Shown here: positions 1 through 6,837 of the stretch, piece after piece
Layout of the letters: every line of letters starts with the position of its first letter
How positions within the stretch are numbered: the stretch's first letter is position 1
Translations under genes and position numbers: made by a program
Source of the DNA: LH-M37 sp965602855
Lineage (GTDB): Bacteria > Pseudomonadota > Gammaproteobacteria > SZUA-229
DNA: 12,083 nucleotides
NCBI GenBank assembly: GCA_965602855.1
Contig: CBFCZV010000050.1
Coordinates: 1 to 12,083, forward strand
Direction of reading: 5' to 3'
The notes under the pieces: generated by a model
What the model saw: only the letters and a program-made list of their open reading frames with translations
What the model was told of the DNA's origin: nothing
The model's database searches: none

Positions 1-398
1 TGACCTAAATAGTCTTCAGCCGTTTTCTTCATCTTCTGCAAGACGCGTGCTGAAATTTCAGGTGGTGCCATCTTATTGCCGTGAGCTTCTACCCATGCAT
101 CGCCATTGTCAGCCTTGATAATTTTATAAGGTACAAGCTTGATGTCACGCTGTACAACTTCTTCATCAAAACGACGACCAATCAAACGTTTTACCGCATA
201 CATGGTGTCAGCAGGATTAGTCACTGCCTGACGCTTGGCTGATTGTCCGGTAACAACCTCGTCGTTCTCTGTAAAAGCAACGATCGATGGCGTGGTACGA
301 TCACCTTCGCTGTTTTCGATAACCTTGGCGGTATCGCCATCCATCACTGCTACGCAGGAGTTAGTGGTACCGAGGTCGATTCCTATAATTTTGCCCAT
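1..398 (-). CDS. dnaK: Chaperone DnaK (Hsp70), N-terminal part, runs off left edge
   Basis: The first 132 codons of the cytoplasmic Hsp70 chaperone, which folds and rescues proteins in an ATP cycle driven by DnaJ and GrpE. The translation begins MGKIIGIDLGTTNSCVAVMD, with the phosphate-1 loop DLGTTNS at residues 8-14, and continues through typical subdomain IA/IB sequence (TPSIVAFTE, then YAVKRLIGRRF). The start is ATG at 398-396, with GGAG nine bases upstream. It is the last visible gene of hrcA-grpE-dnaK and is read leftward. The remaining roughly 500 residues, and probably dnaJ, lie outside the window. A sigma32-like promoter lies between grpE and dnaK, so it is probably transcribed both from there and by read-through. 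Nothing is unusual in the visible part. Confidence 0.98.
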   Translation of the reverse strand, partial: MGKIIGIDLGTTNSCVAVMDGDTAKVIENSEGDRTTPSIVAFTENDEVVTGQSAKRQAVTNPADTMYAVKRLIGRRFDEEVVQRDIKLVPYKIIKADNGDAWVEAHGNKMAPPEISARVLQKMKKTAEDYLG

Positions 399-450
399 GG
401 GTTAAATCTCCAAATAATTAATATCTTTAAAATGTTTATGCTTGAGTCTG

Positions 451-479
451 TATATGGGGTTAATTCACCCCTTTTCAAT
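451..479 (-). promoter_or_regulatory. Sigma32-type heat-shock promoter for dnaK
   Basis: Read on the minus strand, the -35 element ATTGAAA (479-473) is separated by 13 bases from the -10 element CCCCATATA (459-451). The sigma32 consensus is CTTGAAA, about 13-15 bases, then CCCCATNT, so the -10 matches fully and the -35 at six of seven positions. Transcription would start near 443, leaving a leader of about 45 bases before the dnaK ATG. The spacer and -10 also form a small hairpin (GGGGT at 471-467 pairing with ACCCC at 460-456), which is probably incidental. The promoter starts just four bases after the grpE stop. Confidence 0.75.
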
Positions 480-482
480 GCT

Positions 483-1046
483 TTACTCAGCTGCCTTTGA
501 AACCATAACCATCGCTGGTCTAACCAGGCGGTCATTCAATAAATAGCCTTTTTGCATTACGGCAATCACTGTATTTGGCTCAACCTCATCGGTCGGCTGT
601 GCAGTCATCGCCTGATGTAATTCAGGATCAAATTTCTCATTCATCGGATCAACCATTTTGATGTTGAATTTTTCAAACATCTGGTTAACCATGTTGATAG
701 TGAGTGTCATGCCCTCTTTTAAACTTTCAGTACTGGCTTTTTCTACAGCTAGTCCCAGCTCCATGCTATCCATCACAGGCAATAATTCAGTAACGAATTT
801 TTCGATACCAAATTTGTGTGCATTTTCTAAATCTTTCTGAGTACGGCGACGCAGGTTTTCCATCTCCGCCTTGGTACGTAGCAGCAAATCCCAGTGCTCT
901 TCGGCCTTTGATTTGGCCTGATTCAGCTGCTCGATCAAATCATCCTCAGCCTGAACCAGCGCTTCTTCTTCCGCCTGCATCTCGGCTTCATGGTCTAATT
1001 CTTCGACTACAGGCTCTTGATCCTGGTTTACATCATTCGATGACAT
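483..1046 (-). CDS. grpE: Nucleotide exchange factor GrpE
   Basis: GrpE is the homodimeric cytoplasmic exchange factor that releases ADP from DnaK. The 187 residues are close to the usual bacterial length (197 in E. coli). Layout: an acidic, Glu/Gln-rich N-terminus (about 1-40), a long helical stretch (about 40-90) containing the family motif AEMENLRRRTQKD, then the beta-wing domain with the family-typical ending NPELHQAM-like segment (FDPELHQAMTA), VIAVMQKGYLLNDRLVRPA and MVMVSK. The ATG at 1046-1044 has GGAG six bases upstream. It lies 107 bases downstream of hrcA and 84 bases upstream of dnaK in the same direction. It has its own sigma32-like promoter in the gap after hrcA. The assignment is firm. 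Confidence 0.98.
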   Translation of the reverse strand: MSSNDVNQDQEPVVEELDHEAEMQAEEEALVQAEDDLIEQLNQAKSKAEEHWDLLLRTKAEMENLRRRTQKDLENAHKFGIEKFVTELLPVMDSMELGLAVEKASTESLKEGMTLTINMVNQMFEKFNIKMVDPMNEKFDPELHQAMTAQPTDEVEPNTVIAVMQKGYLLNDRLVRPAMVMVSKAAE

Positions 1047-1105
1047 CGATTACTCCAAAATTAAATAAATCAATAAGTTATACAGTATTCTTTTCTCTGC
1101 GCGGT

Positions 1106-1135
1106 TGTATGGGGATGAACACAAGACAATTCAAG
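1106..1135 (-). promoter_or_regulatory. Sigma32-type heat-shock promoter for grpE
   Basis: On the minus strand, CTTGAAT (1135-1129) is followed after 14 bases by CCCCATACA (1114-1106). This is very close to the sigma32 consensus (CTTGAAA, then CCCCATNT). The site lies between the hrcA stop and grpE. It gives a predicted start near 1098 and a leader of about 50 bases. It would let grpE and dnaK be induced by heat independently of the hrcA promoter. Confidence 0.8.
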
Positions 1136-1153
1136 CCCTATACCCTAAATAAT

Positions 1154-2197
1154 TTAGGATTTAAGCGCTTCACCCAATAAACGTGCTGTCACATCAACCA
1201 CAGGGATGACTTTGTCGTAATTAATACGTGTTGGCCCAATCACACCCAAAGCCCCGATCATCTCGCCATCGACTGAATATGGGGCGGTGACCACGCTGCA
1301 ATCACCCATGCCTTCGATACCCACTTCGTGGCCGATAAATATCTTTACACCTTCCGCCTGAATACAGCGGTCGAGCAAGCCCAACATCTCACGTTTCTGG
1401 TCAAACATCTCGAGCATATGCTGCATATTCTCCATATTCGCATCATCACCATAACGCACCAGATTGGTCTTGCCCTGTACCAGATACGGCTCCTCTGCCT
1501 GCTCAAAGTCCGGTAAGGCCTTATCAGCAACTTCAATCACCGTGCGCATGATGGCATCCATGTCTTTGCGGGTACGGTTTAGATCCGATAGCAATTCTTT
1601 ACGAACGTCAAAAATATCCTGACCTGAAAAATGTTGATTCAGGTAGTTCGCTGCAGCCTGAAGTTGTTCTGCTGAATAGCCCTGCTCTAGATGAATAACA
1701 CGGTTTTGTACTTCTTTTTCATTGGTCACCAGAATCGCCAGAACCTTATTTTCCGGCAGTGACAAAAATTCAATGTGACGCAGTTTTGACTGGCTATTTT
1801 TTGGCACGGTGATGACACCAGCCATGTGCGTCATCTCGGATAACATCTGATTAGCATGACTAATCAGCGTTTCTTTATCCTGATCAGGGTTCAGCTGCTG
1901 CTTAAGTTTGCTGAACATCTGCTTTTGCAACGGCTGTACTTCGAGCATAGTATCGACAAACATGCGCAGCCCCTGCTCAGTAGGGATTTTTCCAGAAGAC
2001 GTATGAGGCGCAACAACCAGACCCTTTTTCTCAAGCCCGGACATCACATTACGAATCGTCGCCGAGCTAATATCCAGCCCCGCCATATCCGCCAACTGTT
2101 TAGAACCCACCGGCTGGCCATCGCTGATATAGCTATCGACCAGCTTCTTCAGCAAGGTCGCTGCGCGGTCATTCAATATCTGCGGGGTTATGGTCAT
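1154..2197 (-). CDS. hrcA: Heat-inducible transcription repressor HrcA
   Basis: HrcA is a DNA-binding repressor that holds the groE and dnaK operons off by binding the CIRCE operator. The 347 residues match the family's usual size. The N-terminal winged helix (about 1-75) includes LLKKLVDSYISDGQPVGSKQ and SSATIRNVMSGLEKKGLV, both hallmark segments. The GAF-like C-terminal domain includes FIGHEVGIEGMGDCSVVTAPY and ALGVIGPTRINYDKVIPVVD. The ATG at 2197 has only a weak ribosome site (GAGTAGAGT). It is first in hrcA-grpE-dnaK. A CIRCE-like operator and a good sigma70 promoter lie immediately upstream, so it probably represses itself. The stop codon lies inside a perfect AT-rich palindrome (CCTAAAT-A-ATTTAGG, 1144-1158) whose role is unclear. 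Confidence 0.98.
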   Translation of the reverse strand: MTITPQILNDRAATLLKKLVDSYISDGQPVGSKQLADMAGLDISSATIRNVMSGLEKKGLVVAPHTSSGKIPTEQGLRMFVDTMLEVQPLQKQMFSKLKQQLNPDQDKETLISHANQMLSEMTHMAGVITVPKNSQSKLRHIEFLSLPENKVLAILVTNEKEVQNRVIHLEQGYSAEQLQAAANYLNQHFSGQDIFDVRKELLSDLNRTRKDMDAIMRTVIEVADKALPDFEQAEEPYLVQGKTNLVRYGDDANMENMQHMLEMFDQKREMLGLLDRCIQAEGVKIFIGHEVGIEGMGDCSVVTAPYSVDGEMIGALGVIGPTRINYDKVIPVVDVTARLLGEALKS

Positions 2198-2222
2198 ACT
2201 CTACTCGGTTGGGTAATAAAAA

Positions 2223-2249
2223 CTAGCACTCGCTGCCCGTGACTGCCAG
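2223..2249 (-). promoter_or_regulatory. Degenerate CIRCE operator (HrcA binding site) before hrcA
   Basis: On the plus strand the site reads CTAGCACTC, nine bases, then GACTGCCAG. The CIRCE consensus is TTAGCACTC-N9-GAGTGCTAA. One arm matches 8 of 9 positions and the other 6 of 9, with exactly the required nine-base spacing. It begins six bases after the predicted -10 box and ends 25 bases before the hrcA start codon, so bound HrcA would cover the transcription start. The weak arm suggests a lower-affinity operator. Confidence 0.72.
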
Positions 2250-2255
2250 CGGCGA

Positions 2256-2284
2256 ATTATCGTTGCAAACCACTACTGGGTCAA
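2256..2284 (-). promoter_or_regulatory. Sigma70-type promoter for hrcA
   Basis: On the minus strand, TTGACC (2284-2279) is separated by 17 bases from GATAAT (2261-2256). Each hexamer differs from consensus at one position and the spacing is optimal. The CIRCE-like operator follows six bases downstream. This promoter could give constitutive, HrcA-limited transcription of hrcA-grpE-dnaK. Confidence 0.7.
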
Positions 2285-2435
2285 GGGATTAAGCGGCTTA
2301 CAGGCTATTACTGAGGACTCAACAGGTCATCTTCAAGGGCAATGGTGACTTAGATGGTGACCGCATAGTCATAGCTACAGGTTTCTTTGCCCGCCCTGCG
2401 CTAGAATAATCGTTCAACAACAGCAGGCGTTTTAA

Positions 2436-2942
2436 ATGCAACTCAAAGAAATCGATAAAACCAGATACAGAAAACACCTCAAGGTTGTCTTCGTCAGCAT
2501 GGCATTAGCGCTTATCATTATCACGATTGGTACATCTACGCTATTCATTCAGCTTTTCAGCACTCCAGAAGCCCAGCATTTTTGGCATAATCTGGCGGGA
2601 GTCGCTGCAGCAGCCGCTATTGTGGCTTTTGTGCTCAATAAACTTCGTCATTTTCCCTATATGTACGAAGTGGTCTACGTCTGGGATTTAAAACAACAAT
2701 TGAACCGGATACATCGAAAATTACGCAAGATAGAAGCTGCCGTTGAAAACAAAGATAACGATGCCATGATCATCCTAAATTTTATGCACCGTGGCTCCAA
2801 ACAACTTTATGAACTAGATGACAACACCATCACCATGGACGATTTGCTTAGAAAAATCCAGATTCTTGATGAGCGTATGGAAGCTGCGGGCTTGAGTTTA
2901 TCGACGGAGCTTTTTGATCCGGAGATGTTGAAGCGTTTTTGA
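2436..2942 (+). CDS. DUF3087-type two-helix membrane protein
   Basis: This 168-residue protein resembles gammaproteobacterial DUF3087 proteins, whose function is unknown. From memory, the shared features are an N-terminal LKEIDKTRYRKH-like start, the segment HNLAGVAAAAAIVAF, a WDLKQQL motif, a FMHRGSKQLYELDDN segment and a C-terminus ending ELFDPEML. Two hydrophobic helices are predicted at about 16-40 and 51-70, followed by a charged, mostly helical cytoplasmic region of about 95 residues. It is divergent from hrcA across a 238-base gap that also holds the hrcA promoter. A TAGAAT box at 2402-2407 could be its -10, but no convincing -35 is seen. The ribosome site is weak (AGCAGG, eight bases before ATG). 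No role can be assigned. Confidence 0.8.
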   Translation: MQLKEIDKTRYRKHLKVVFVSMALALIIITIGTSTLFIQLFSTPEAQHFWHNLAGVAAAAAIVAFVLNKLRHFPYMYEVVYVWDLKQQLNRIHRKLRKIEAAVENKDNDAMIILNFMHRGSKQLYELDDNTITMDDLLRKIQILDERMEAAGLSLSTELFDPEMLKRF

Positions 2943-3020
2943 TTATTCAGTGAAAGCTTTACAGTAATAACTGGAATATTCACAAAGCCTGAACTAAATT
3001 GATATCCATAGGAAACAACC

Positions 3021-3038
3021 ATGGACACCGATATTTGA
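3021..3038 (+). CDS. Five-codon mini-ORF (possible leader) before the 244-residue gene
   Basis: An ATG with a good ribosome site (AGGA, seven bases upstream) opens a five-codon ORF, MDTDI, that stops at TGA 3036-3038. The ATG of the larger gene starts two bases later, in another frame, and has no ribosome site of its own apart from the one serving this mini-ORF. Ribosomes ending here could restart on the neighbouring ATG (translational coupling). It may instead be an artefact of where the true start lies, since no in-frame alternative upstream is obvious. Confidence 0.35.
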   Translation: MDTDI

Positions 3039-3039
3039 T

Positions 3040-3774
3040 ATGACTAACTTATCTTTAGATGACAATGATGGATCTATAGAGATCACCCTGGACTCTGGCC
3101 CGGATTCCGATGTCCTCCACCGAAAACCCGAAAACATCCAATATGAATACGTGCAAAACAACATTAAGGGAATCAAACGTACATTCACCCTATTTGATGA
3201 TATATATCTCAATTACACGCTAAAGACCTGCAATCCAGAGGCCTTTAATGTAAAGTTTTTCAAGGATAAGGGGGGTGACGAATACTCTATTAACCTGACT
3301 TATCTCAACCCTGAACCACACACAGTCAAAAATGTTTTCTGGGACTGGTTTATTGCGGGTTCTGTTGCACTCATACTTGGGGTCATTACAGTCTATTTAA
3401 GAAACTTCAGTGGCTTCACTTCTATCCATGGAGCCATATTACCCATCGGCATTCTTCTGCTTTCTTTCAGTGCAATCGCCTTTATGATTTTCTACTATAA
3501 AAACCAGCATAAGATCATATATTCGAGTTACACAGGTGAAGCGCCTATAGTTGAGCTGTTTCACATGCCAAGAAATCAGGCTTATAGCGATTTTATTAAT
3601 GCATTGGAAAAGAGCATATACAAAGCTCATCATAAAAGAGACTTCACCATGCATTACAGGCTTGTTGGTGAACTGAAATACTTACGTATGCTGAATGAGG
3701 CAGACTTGATCACTGATGAGGTCTATGAGGATGCGCGAAGTAAAATATTTAAGCACAAGGAATACCAAACCTAA
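3040..3774 (+). CDS. Unrecognised two-helix membrane protein with SHOCT-like C-terminus
   Basis: I do not recognise the family of this 244-residue protein. Residues 1-100 form a soluble, beta-rich-looking region with many acidic residues near the start. Two hydrophobic helices follow at about 104-120 and 131-152, joined by a short loop. After a linker comes a helical C-terminal region. Its last stretch (about 208-237, GELKYLRMLNEADLITDEVY) has the spacing of a SHOCT-type motif: a short helix, a Gly/Asp turn, an I-T-x-E-like step, then a second helix. The gene lies 97 bases after the DUF3087 gene on the same strand, with no clear terminator between. Its stop overlaps the stop of the convergent gene by four bases. 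The start depends on coupling to the mini-ORF at 3021. Confidence 0.7.
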   Translation: MTNLSLDDNDGSIEITLDSGPDSDVLHRKPENIQYEYVQNNIKGIKRTFTLFDDIYLNYTLKTCNPEAFNVKFFKDKGGDEYSINLTYLNPEPHTVKNVFWDWFIAGSVALILGVITVYLRNFSGFTSIHGAILPIGILLLSFSAIAFMIFYYKNQHKIIYSSYTGEAPIVELFHMPRNQAYSDFINALEKSIYKAHHKRDFTMHYRLVGELKYLRMLNEADLITDEVYEDARSKIFKHKEYQT

Positions 3775-4355
3775 GCAAGATCGTCATAATCATTGCTTAT
3801 TTCATCAAAGCGATTTTTGAATTCTTCATGATCACCGTATTCTAAATATTTGTGATAACGACTATGAATGGTACTCAGTTTCCGGGCATGTTTGATCGGG
3901 CACCAGTGCTGCTCGGTTCTGGCCACTATCTCCTGAACGTAGGCAATCAATCCGTTGAAGTAACTACAGTAAATACAATTAAATTTTTCAATGACATTTA
4001 AATAACAAAGACTATGGTGATCGATCACAATATAGTCCTTACGCTTAACCTTGGGGATGTCGTACGCAGTGAAGCAAATAAGTTGATAAAAACTTATCAC
4101 CAGATCCATAAATACAGCAGGAACAATACAGAACCATATGACAGGAACAACAATTATGCTCCATGGCGATGACTCTAAAAGATAAGTATGAATTTTTGTG
4201 GAGAGCTGTTTGTGACGTTTTTTAGTTTCTTTATCAAAATAAACTTTTTTCTTTTTAATGGTATAAAAAAAATCAGCTTCCTTCTTTTGTATTTCCAGAA
4301 GCAACTCTTTCTCAAGGTTCTTTATCTCTTCAATAATTCCCTGTACTTTGCTCAT
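3771..4355 (-). CDS. Conserved hypothetical membrane-associated protein with Cys/His motifs
   Basis: A 194-residue protein of unknown function. I believe similar proteins occur in other Proteobacteria, but I cannot name a family. An N-terminal Lys/Glu-rich helix (about 5-50) looks coiled-coil. A hydrophobic stretch at about 63-95 could cross or enter the membrane. After it come C127-x-x-C130 (NCIYCSY) and W151-C152-P-I-K-H156. These Cys/His residues, together with D112-H113-H114, could bind a metal, which is inference. The C-terminus is acidic. The gene converges with the 244-residue gene, overlapping by four bases. The ATG at 4355 has only a weak upstream purine stretch (AGAGC). The 139 bases to yceH contain no feature I can support. 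Confidence 0.7.
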   Translation of the reverse strand: MSKVQGIIEEIKNLEKELLLEIQKKEADFFYTIKKKKVYFDKETKKRHKQLSTKIHTYLLESSPWSIIVVPVIWFCIVPAVFMDLVISFYQLICFTAYDIPKVKRKDYIVIDHHSLCYLNVIEKFNCIYCSYFNGLIAYVQEIVARTEQHWCPIKHARKLSTIHSRYHKYLEYGDHEEFKNRFDEISNDYDDLA

Positions 4356-4494
4356 AGCTCTGGTTGTCCCAATTCAATTTTGCATAATTGCACTAAAGAG
4401 CGACTACCATTTATGGCATAGCCTACCTATCAAGAAGCATAGCACGCAGACTCAATCAACATAGCATAATCAGGCGCCTATTCTTATTGACCTG

Positions 4495-5142
4495 CTAGCT
4501 TTTTTCCATTAATAGCGCCCTCAGCTCTACCACTTCCGCTTCCAGCTTCGCCACCCTATCCTCCAGATCAGACTTGCTGCTACGCTCTGCAGTGCTTGCA
4601 GCCGCTGCTTGCAGGGTGTGCGCTTCAACATCAATGGGGCCGGAGAATAAATGCATATACTCCGAGTCTTTGCGCCCCGGCGTACGCGGCAGTTTTACAA
4701 GCAGCGGTTCGCTAAGTTCGAGCAGGCTGTTAAGCGCGTCAACAACCGCCGCATTATCGGCAAAGCTATGCAGGCGTTCACCGCGCGCCCTAATCTCGCC
4801 AGGGGTTTGCGGGCCACGCAGTAGCAGCAAACAAACAATGGCGAACTGCGCCGGATCAAATTGGAATTCACCTAATAAGGTATTACAGAATCGGTGTGAA
4901 TATTTTTCCACGCCATTCTTAAAATTTTCTTCAATCTTGAGCAGATGATTGTCGCTTAATTCACGGGCAGTATGCTGCACCAGACCCTTATCAAGCGACA
5001 TCACCGGAGCGCGCCCGGACTTCTGATTACAGGCGTTGGTCAGAGCATTCAGCGTTAACGGATACTGATCCGGTGTGTAAATGGATTTTTCCATTAGGCA
5101 GGCGATAATTCGGGATTGGTTGGGGGTTAGGGTTGGGAGCAT
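4495..5142 (-). CDS. yceH: YceH family protein (UPF0502/DUF480), intact copy
   Basis: This 215-residue protein matches the length and plan of E. coli YceH: two winged-helix-like domains and a short C-terminal coiled coil. Diagnostic segments are TPDQYPLTLNALTNACNQKS (23-42), YSHRFCN (81-87), LLLRGPQTPGEIRAR (106-120) and RTPGRKDSEYMHLFSG (153-168). The coiled coil is at about 190-213. Biochemical function is unknown. The upstream region is A-rich with no clear Shine-Dalgarno sequence, as in the truncated copy. The 5' end of this gene and its leader (4846-5195) are duplicated at 6835-7181. Composition is like the left half of the window, unlike the AT-rich KAP gene beside it. It is unclear which copy holds the ancestral 5' end. 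Confidence 0.93.
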   Translation of the reverse strand: MLPTLTPNQSRIIACLMEKSIYTPDQYPLTLNALTNACNQKSGRAPVMSLDKGLVQHTARELSDNHLLKIEENFKNGVEKYSHRFCNTLLGEFQFDPAQFAIVCLLLLRGPQTPGEIRARGERLHSFADNAAVVDALNSLLELSEPLLVKLPRTPGRKDSEYMHLFSGPIDVEAHTLQAAAASTAERSSKSDLEDRVAKLEAEVVELRALLMEKS

Positions 5143-5195
5143 TGGGTTTTTTTGTTCTTTGTGTTTATTTGTTAGAGGGTGGTTAGGCGTTTTTT
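4846..5195 (-). repeat. Direct repeat, copy 1: yceH leader and 5' half
   Basis: This stretch matches 6835-7181 in the same orientation with about a dozen substitutions and a few single- to three-base gaps in the leader, roughly 96-97% identity by eye. It covers the first 99 codons of yceH and about 50 bases upstream. It shares the edge string CTGCGC at one end and GGCGTTTTTT at the other. The two copies bracket the KAP NTPase gene. Confidence 0.9.
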
Positions 5196-5199
5196 ATTT

Positions 5200-5238
5200 A
5201 TTAGTATATTAGAAACAATTGTTCTCTGACCCGGGTTT
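5200..5238 (-). repeat. GGGTCAGA-family repeat, partial copy, after the KAP gene
   Basis: Read on the minus strand from 5238 it begins AAACCCGGGTCAGAGAACA and continues to a TTTCTAATAT centre. It aligns over about 33 bases with the copy at 10553-10616 (AAACCTGGGTCAGATCACAG, then TTGATTCTAATATT). The second arm of the palindrome is missing, and the sequence runs straight into the duplicated yceH leader. Confidence 0.65.
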
Positions 5239-5252
5239 TTTCTTTACACAGA

Positions 5253-6641
5253 TTATTCCACAACAAATTCACCAACCATATTTATTTTATTTACGCATTC
5301 ATTCGCATGGTTATAACCACCAAAATTAAACAATTGGGGCAATATGTTAACTAATCTTTTTTTACCAGCCTCTGTAAACACTGCTGGCGTGGTACTGTGA
5401 TTTTTCATTACACGATCAGAATATTGATCTAATTCAGCCTCTGTCATTACTCCTGAAATTACCTGAGACAATATATTTACACCTAATTGAGAATCCACAA
5501 AATAATTATTTTTATCTATTCCTTTTAATCTTTTTATTACAACAGAACTATTTTTATTTTTAAAATAATCATTAAATAATAATTTATCATAGGATTTAAG
5601 AAGTATAAGAAATACTATATATGGAATAAACCTGTTTGACAGATCACCTATTCTTATTGCAATTGATAATTGAGTAAAACATTGTTCAATTGTTCTCATA
5701 TCTAGATCGAATATATCACATACATCTTTAAAAACACTGCTTATCCCATAAACACTATCAGCGTCATCGTTAAAAAATCGTTTAAAGTTAAATTTTTCTA
5801 CTAAGTAGTCAATGTAATTATCTATATTTGCTTCTGGAAACTTATATTCAATATCAAAAAAACGCTTTAAATAACCATCGGTATCAATACCACTTCCATA
5901 AACACTACCGATAGAGTGACATAGTTGTTCCTTATCAACAGCAATAACAAATACAATGTTTTCAACATTGAAAAAATGTTTTACTTTTTCAAGTATTTCA
6001 ATTGCGAATAAAGGTCGACACCTATCCAGCTCATCAATAAAAAGAATTAACGGCTTATCTTTTGAAATCGTTTTTATTGATTTATTCAGAGTTATCTTGA
6101 AATTAACCAATTGTTTTTTTGCTTTTATATAATTATTTACTTCCTCAGTTGAAAACTTTGTTGTTAATTGATCAACTAGATTTTCGTATTTTTGTTGTGG
6201 GTCAATAACTCCATTTGAAGCAAATTTAATTGCGTTATTAAAAGAAGATTTAAAAAGATATGTGCCAGCTTCTTTAAGCCCATTTAATGTTACTTGTTTG
6301 GTTTTATCATCGCGATATTCATCAATTCCTATACCTATTTCACTTATTAAGAATGGCATTACATCATCACAATAGTCGTTTTCCCATGCATTAAGTACAA
6401 TGGTTTTGTAACCATATTCTTGAAGCTTTAACATTTTTGACCACATTGTTATAAATGTGCTTTTTCCTGTTCCCCATTTTGAATCTATTGCTATTACTGC
6501 ATTTTCATCAAATGAATTAATCAAATTTGTAAGTAATTCAGCAGAATATACTCTTTCTAACTTATCGTTTTCAAAAGGGTTGTTTTCATCATGCTCAAAT
6601 TTTGGTGGTTTAGATTTAATCGACATATTTCTATTACTCAT
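5253..6641 (-). CDS. KAP family P-loop NTPase
   Basis: This 462-residue protein is a KAP-type P-loop NTPase, a STAND-like group that includes the F-plasmid phage-exclusion protein PifA. Seen here: an N-terminal NPFENDKLERVYSAELL segment, Walker A KWGTGKST (55-62), the aromatic VLNAWENDY motif (82-90), Walker B LILFIDELDRCRP (198-210) and the KAP signature YLKRFFDIEYKFP (257-269). The C-terminal region (300-462) is helical and unassigned. Many KAP proteins carry paired membrane helices inserted in the ATPase domain; I see none here, only a mildly hydrophobic stretch near 338-349. The gene is strikingly AT-rich, unlike yceH. It has no strong ribosome site, and an internal Met6 is an alternative start. 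Position between two yceH copies marks it as acquired. A role in phage exclusion is inference from the family. Confidence 0.9.
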   Translation of the reverse strand: MSNRNMSIKSKPPKFEHDENNPFENDKLERVYSAELLTNLINSFDENAVIAIDSKWGTGKSTFITMWSKMLKLQEYGYKTIVLNAWENDYCDDVMPFLISEIGIGIDEYRDDKTKQVTLNGLKEAGTYLFKSSFNNAIKFASNGVIDPQQKYENLVDQLTTKFSTEEVNNYIKAKKQLVNFKITLNKSIKTISKDKPLILFIDELDRCRPLFAIEILEKVKHFFNVENIVFVIAVDKEQLCHSIGSVYGSGIDTDGYLKRFFDIEYKFPEANIDNYIDYLVEKFNFKRFFNDDADSVYGISSVFKDVCDIFDLDMRTIEQCFTQLSIAIRIGDLSNRFIPYIVFLILLKSYDKLLFNDYFKNKNSSVVIKRLKGIDKNNYFVDSQLGVNILSQVISGVMTEAELDQYSDRVMKNHSTTPAVFTEAGKKRLVNILPQLFNFGGYNHANECVNKINMVGEFVVE

Positions 6642-6674
6642 TTATATCAGGATATTATTTTTATAACTTTCCTA

Positions 6675-6701
6675 TCGTTCCCACGCTCCGCGTGGTAACG
6701 A
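6675..6701. repeat. REP-like hairpin (CCCACGC-TCC-GCGTGG)
   Basis: An inverted repeat with arms TCGTTCCCACGC and GCGTGGTAACGA, one mismatch and a three-base loop. Very similar hairpins recur in intergenic regions of many Proteobacteria, as I recall. It lies 34 bases upstream of the KAP start codon. There is no U-tract, so a terminator is unlikely. Confidence 0.7.
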
Positions 6702-6736
6702 GAAAATTATTTATTATTGTTTCACCGCTGCATCAA

Positions 6737-6837
6737 CAGCACGTAGGTCCGATTAGCGCAGCGTAATCGGACGAATGCTAATTTTCGACCAGATACATGC
6801 GTACGATTACGCTGCGCTAATCGTACCTACGGTGCTG
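6737..6837. mobile_element. MITE-like inverted-repeat element abutting the truncated yceH
   Basis: About 100 bases with long inverted arms: 6737-6778 and 6799-6837. Each arm contains GTAGG, then a near-palindromic core GATTAGCGCAGCGTAATC. The outer ends CAGCACGTAGG and CCTACGGTGCTG are complementary apart from one extra base, and the arms differ mainly at GG/GT positions. It encodes no protein. Similar core sequences are dispersed in many gammaproteobacteria, to my recollection. Its right end coincides with the point where the yceH duplicate is broken off, so it may have caused or fixed that junction. Confidence 0.65.

Noticed and set aside
243..500. Plus-strand 85-residue ORF across the dnaK start
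   Set aside because: It is antisense to dnaK and the dnaK promoter region, has no family-like features, and the opposite strand clearly encodes DnaK.
1144..1158. Perfect palindrome at the hrcA stop codon as a terminator
   Set aside because: It is AT-rich with a one-base loop, has no U-tract, and lies before a promoter in an apparent operon; it may be chance.
818..1180. Plus-strand 120-residue ORF over grpE and the grpE leader
   Set aside because: Antisense to grpE and across its sigma32 promoter; the composition is that of a shadow frame with no recognisable domain.
5161..5195. Integron attC site suggested by GTTAG and GTTAGGC strings near the yceH leader
   Set aside because: The strings are in direct, not inverted, arrangement, no paired L and R boxes form a hairpin, and the other gene gaps lack RYYYAAC/GTTRRRY pairs. 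The shared gap sequence is the GGGTCAGA repeat instead.
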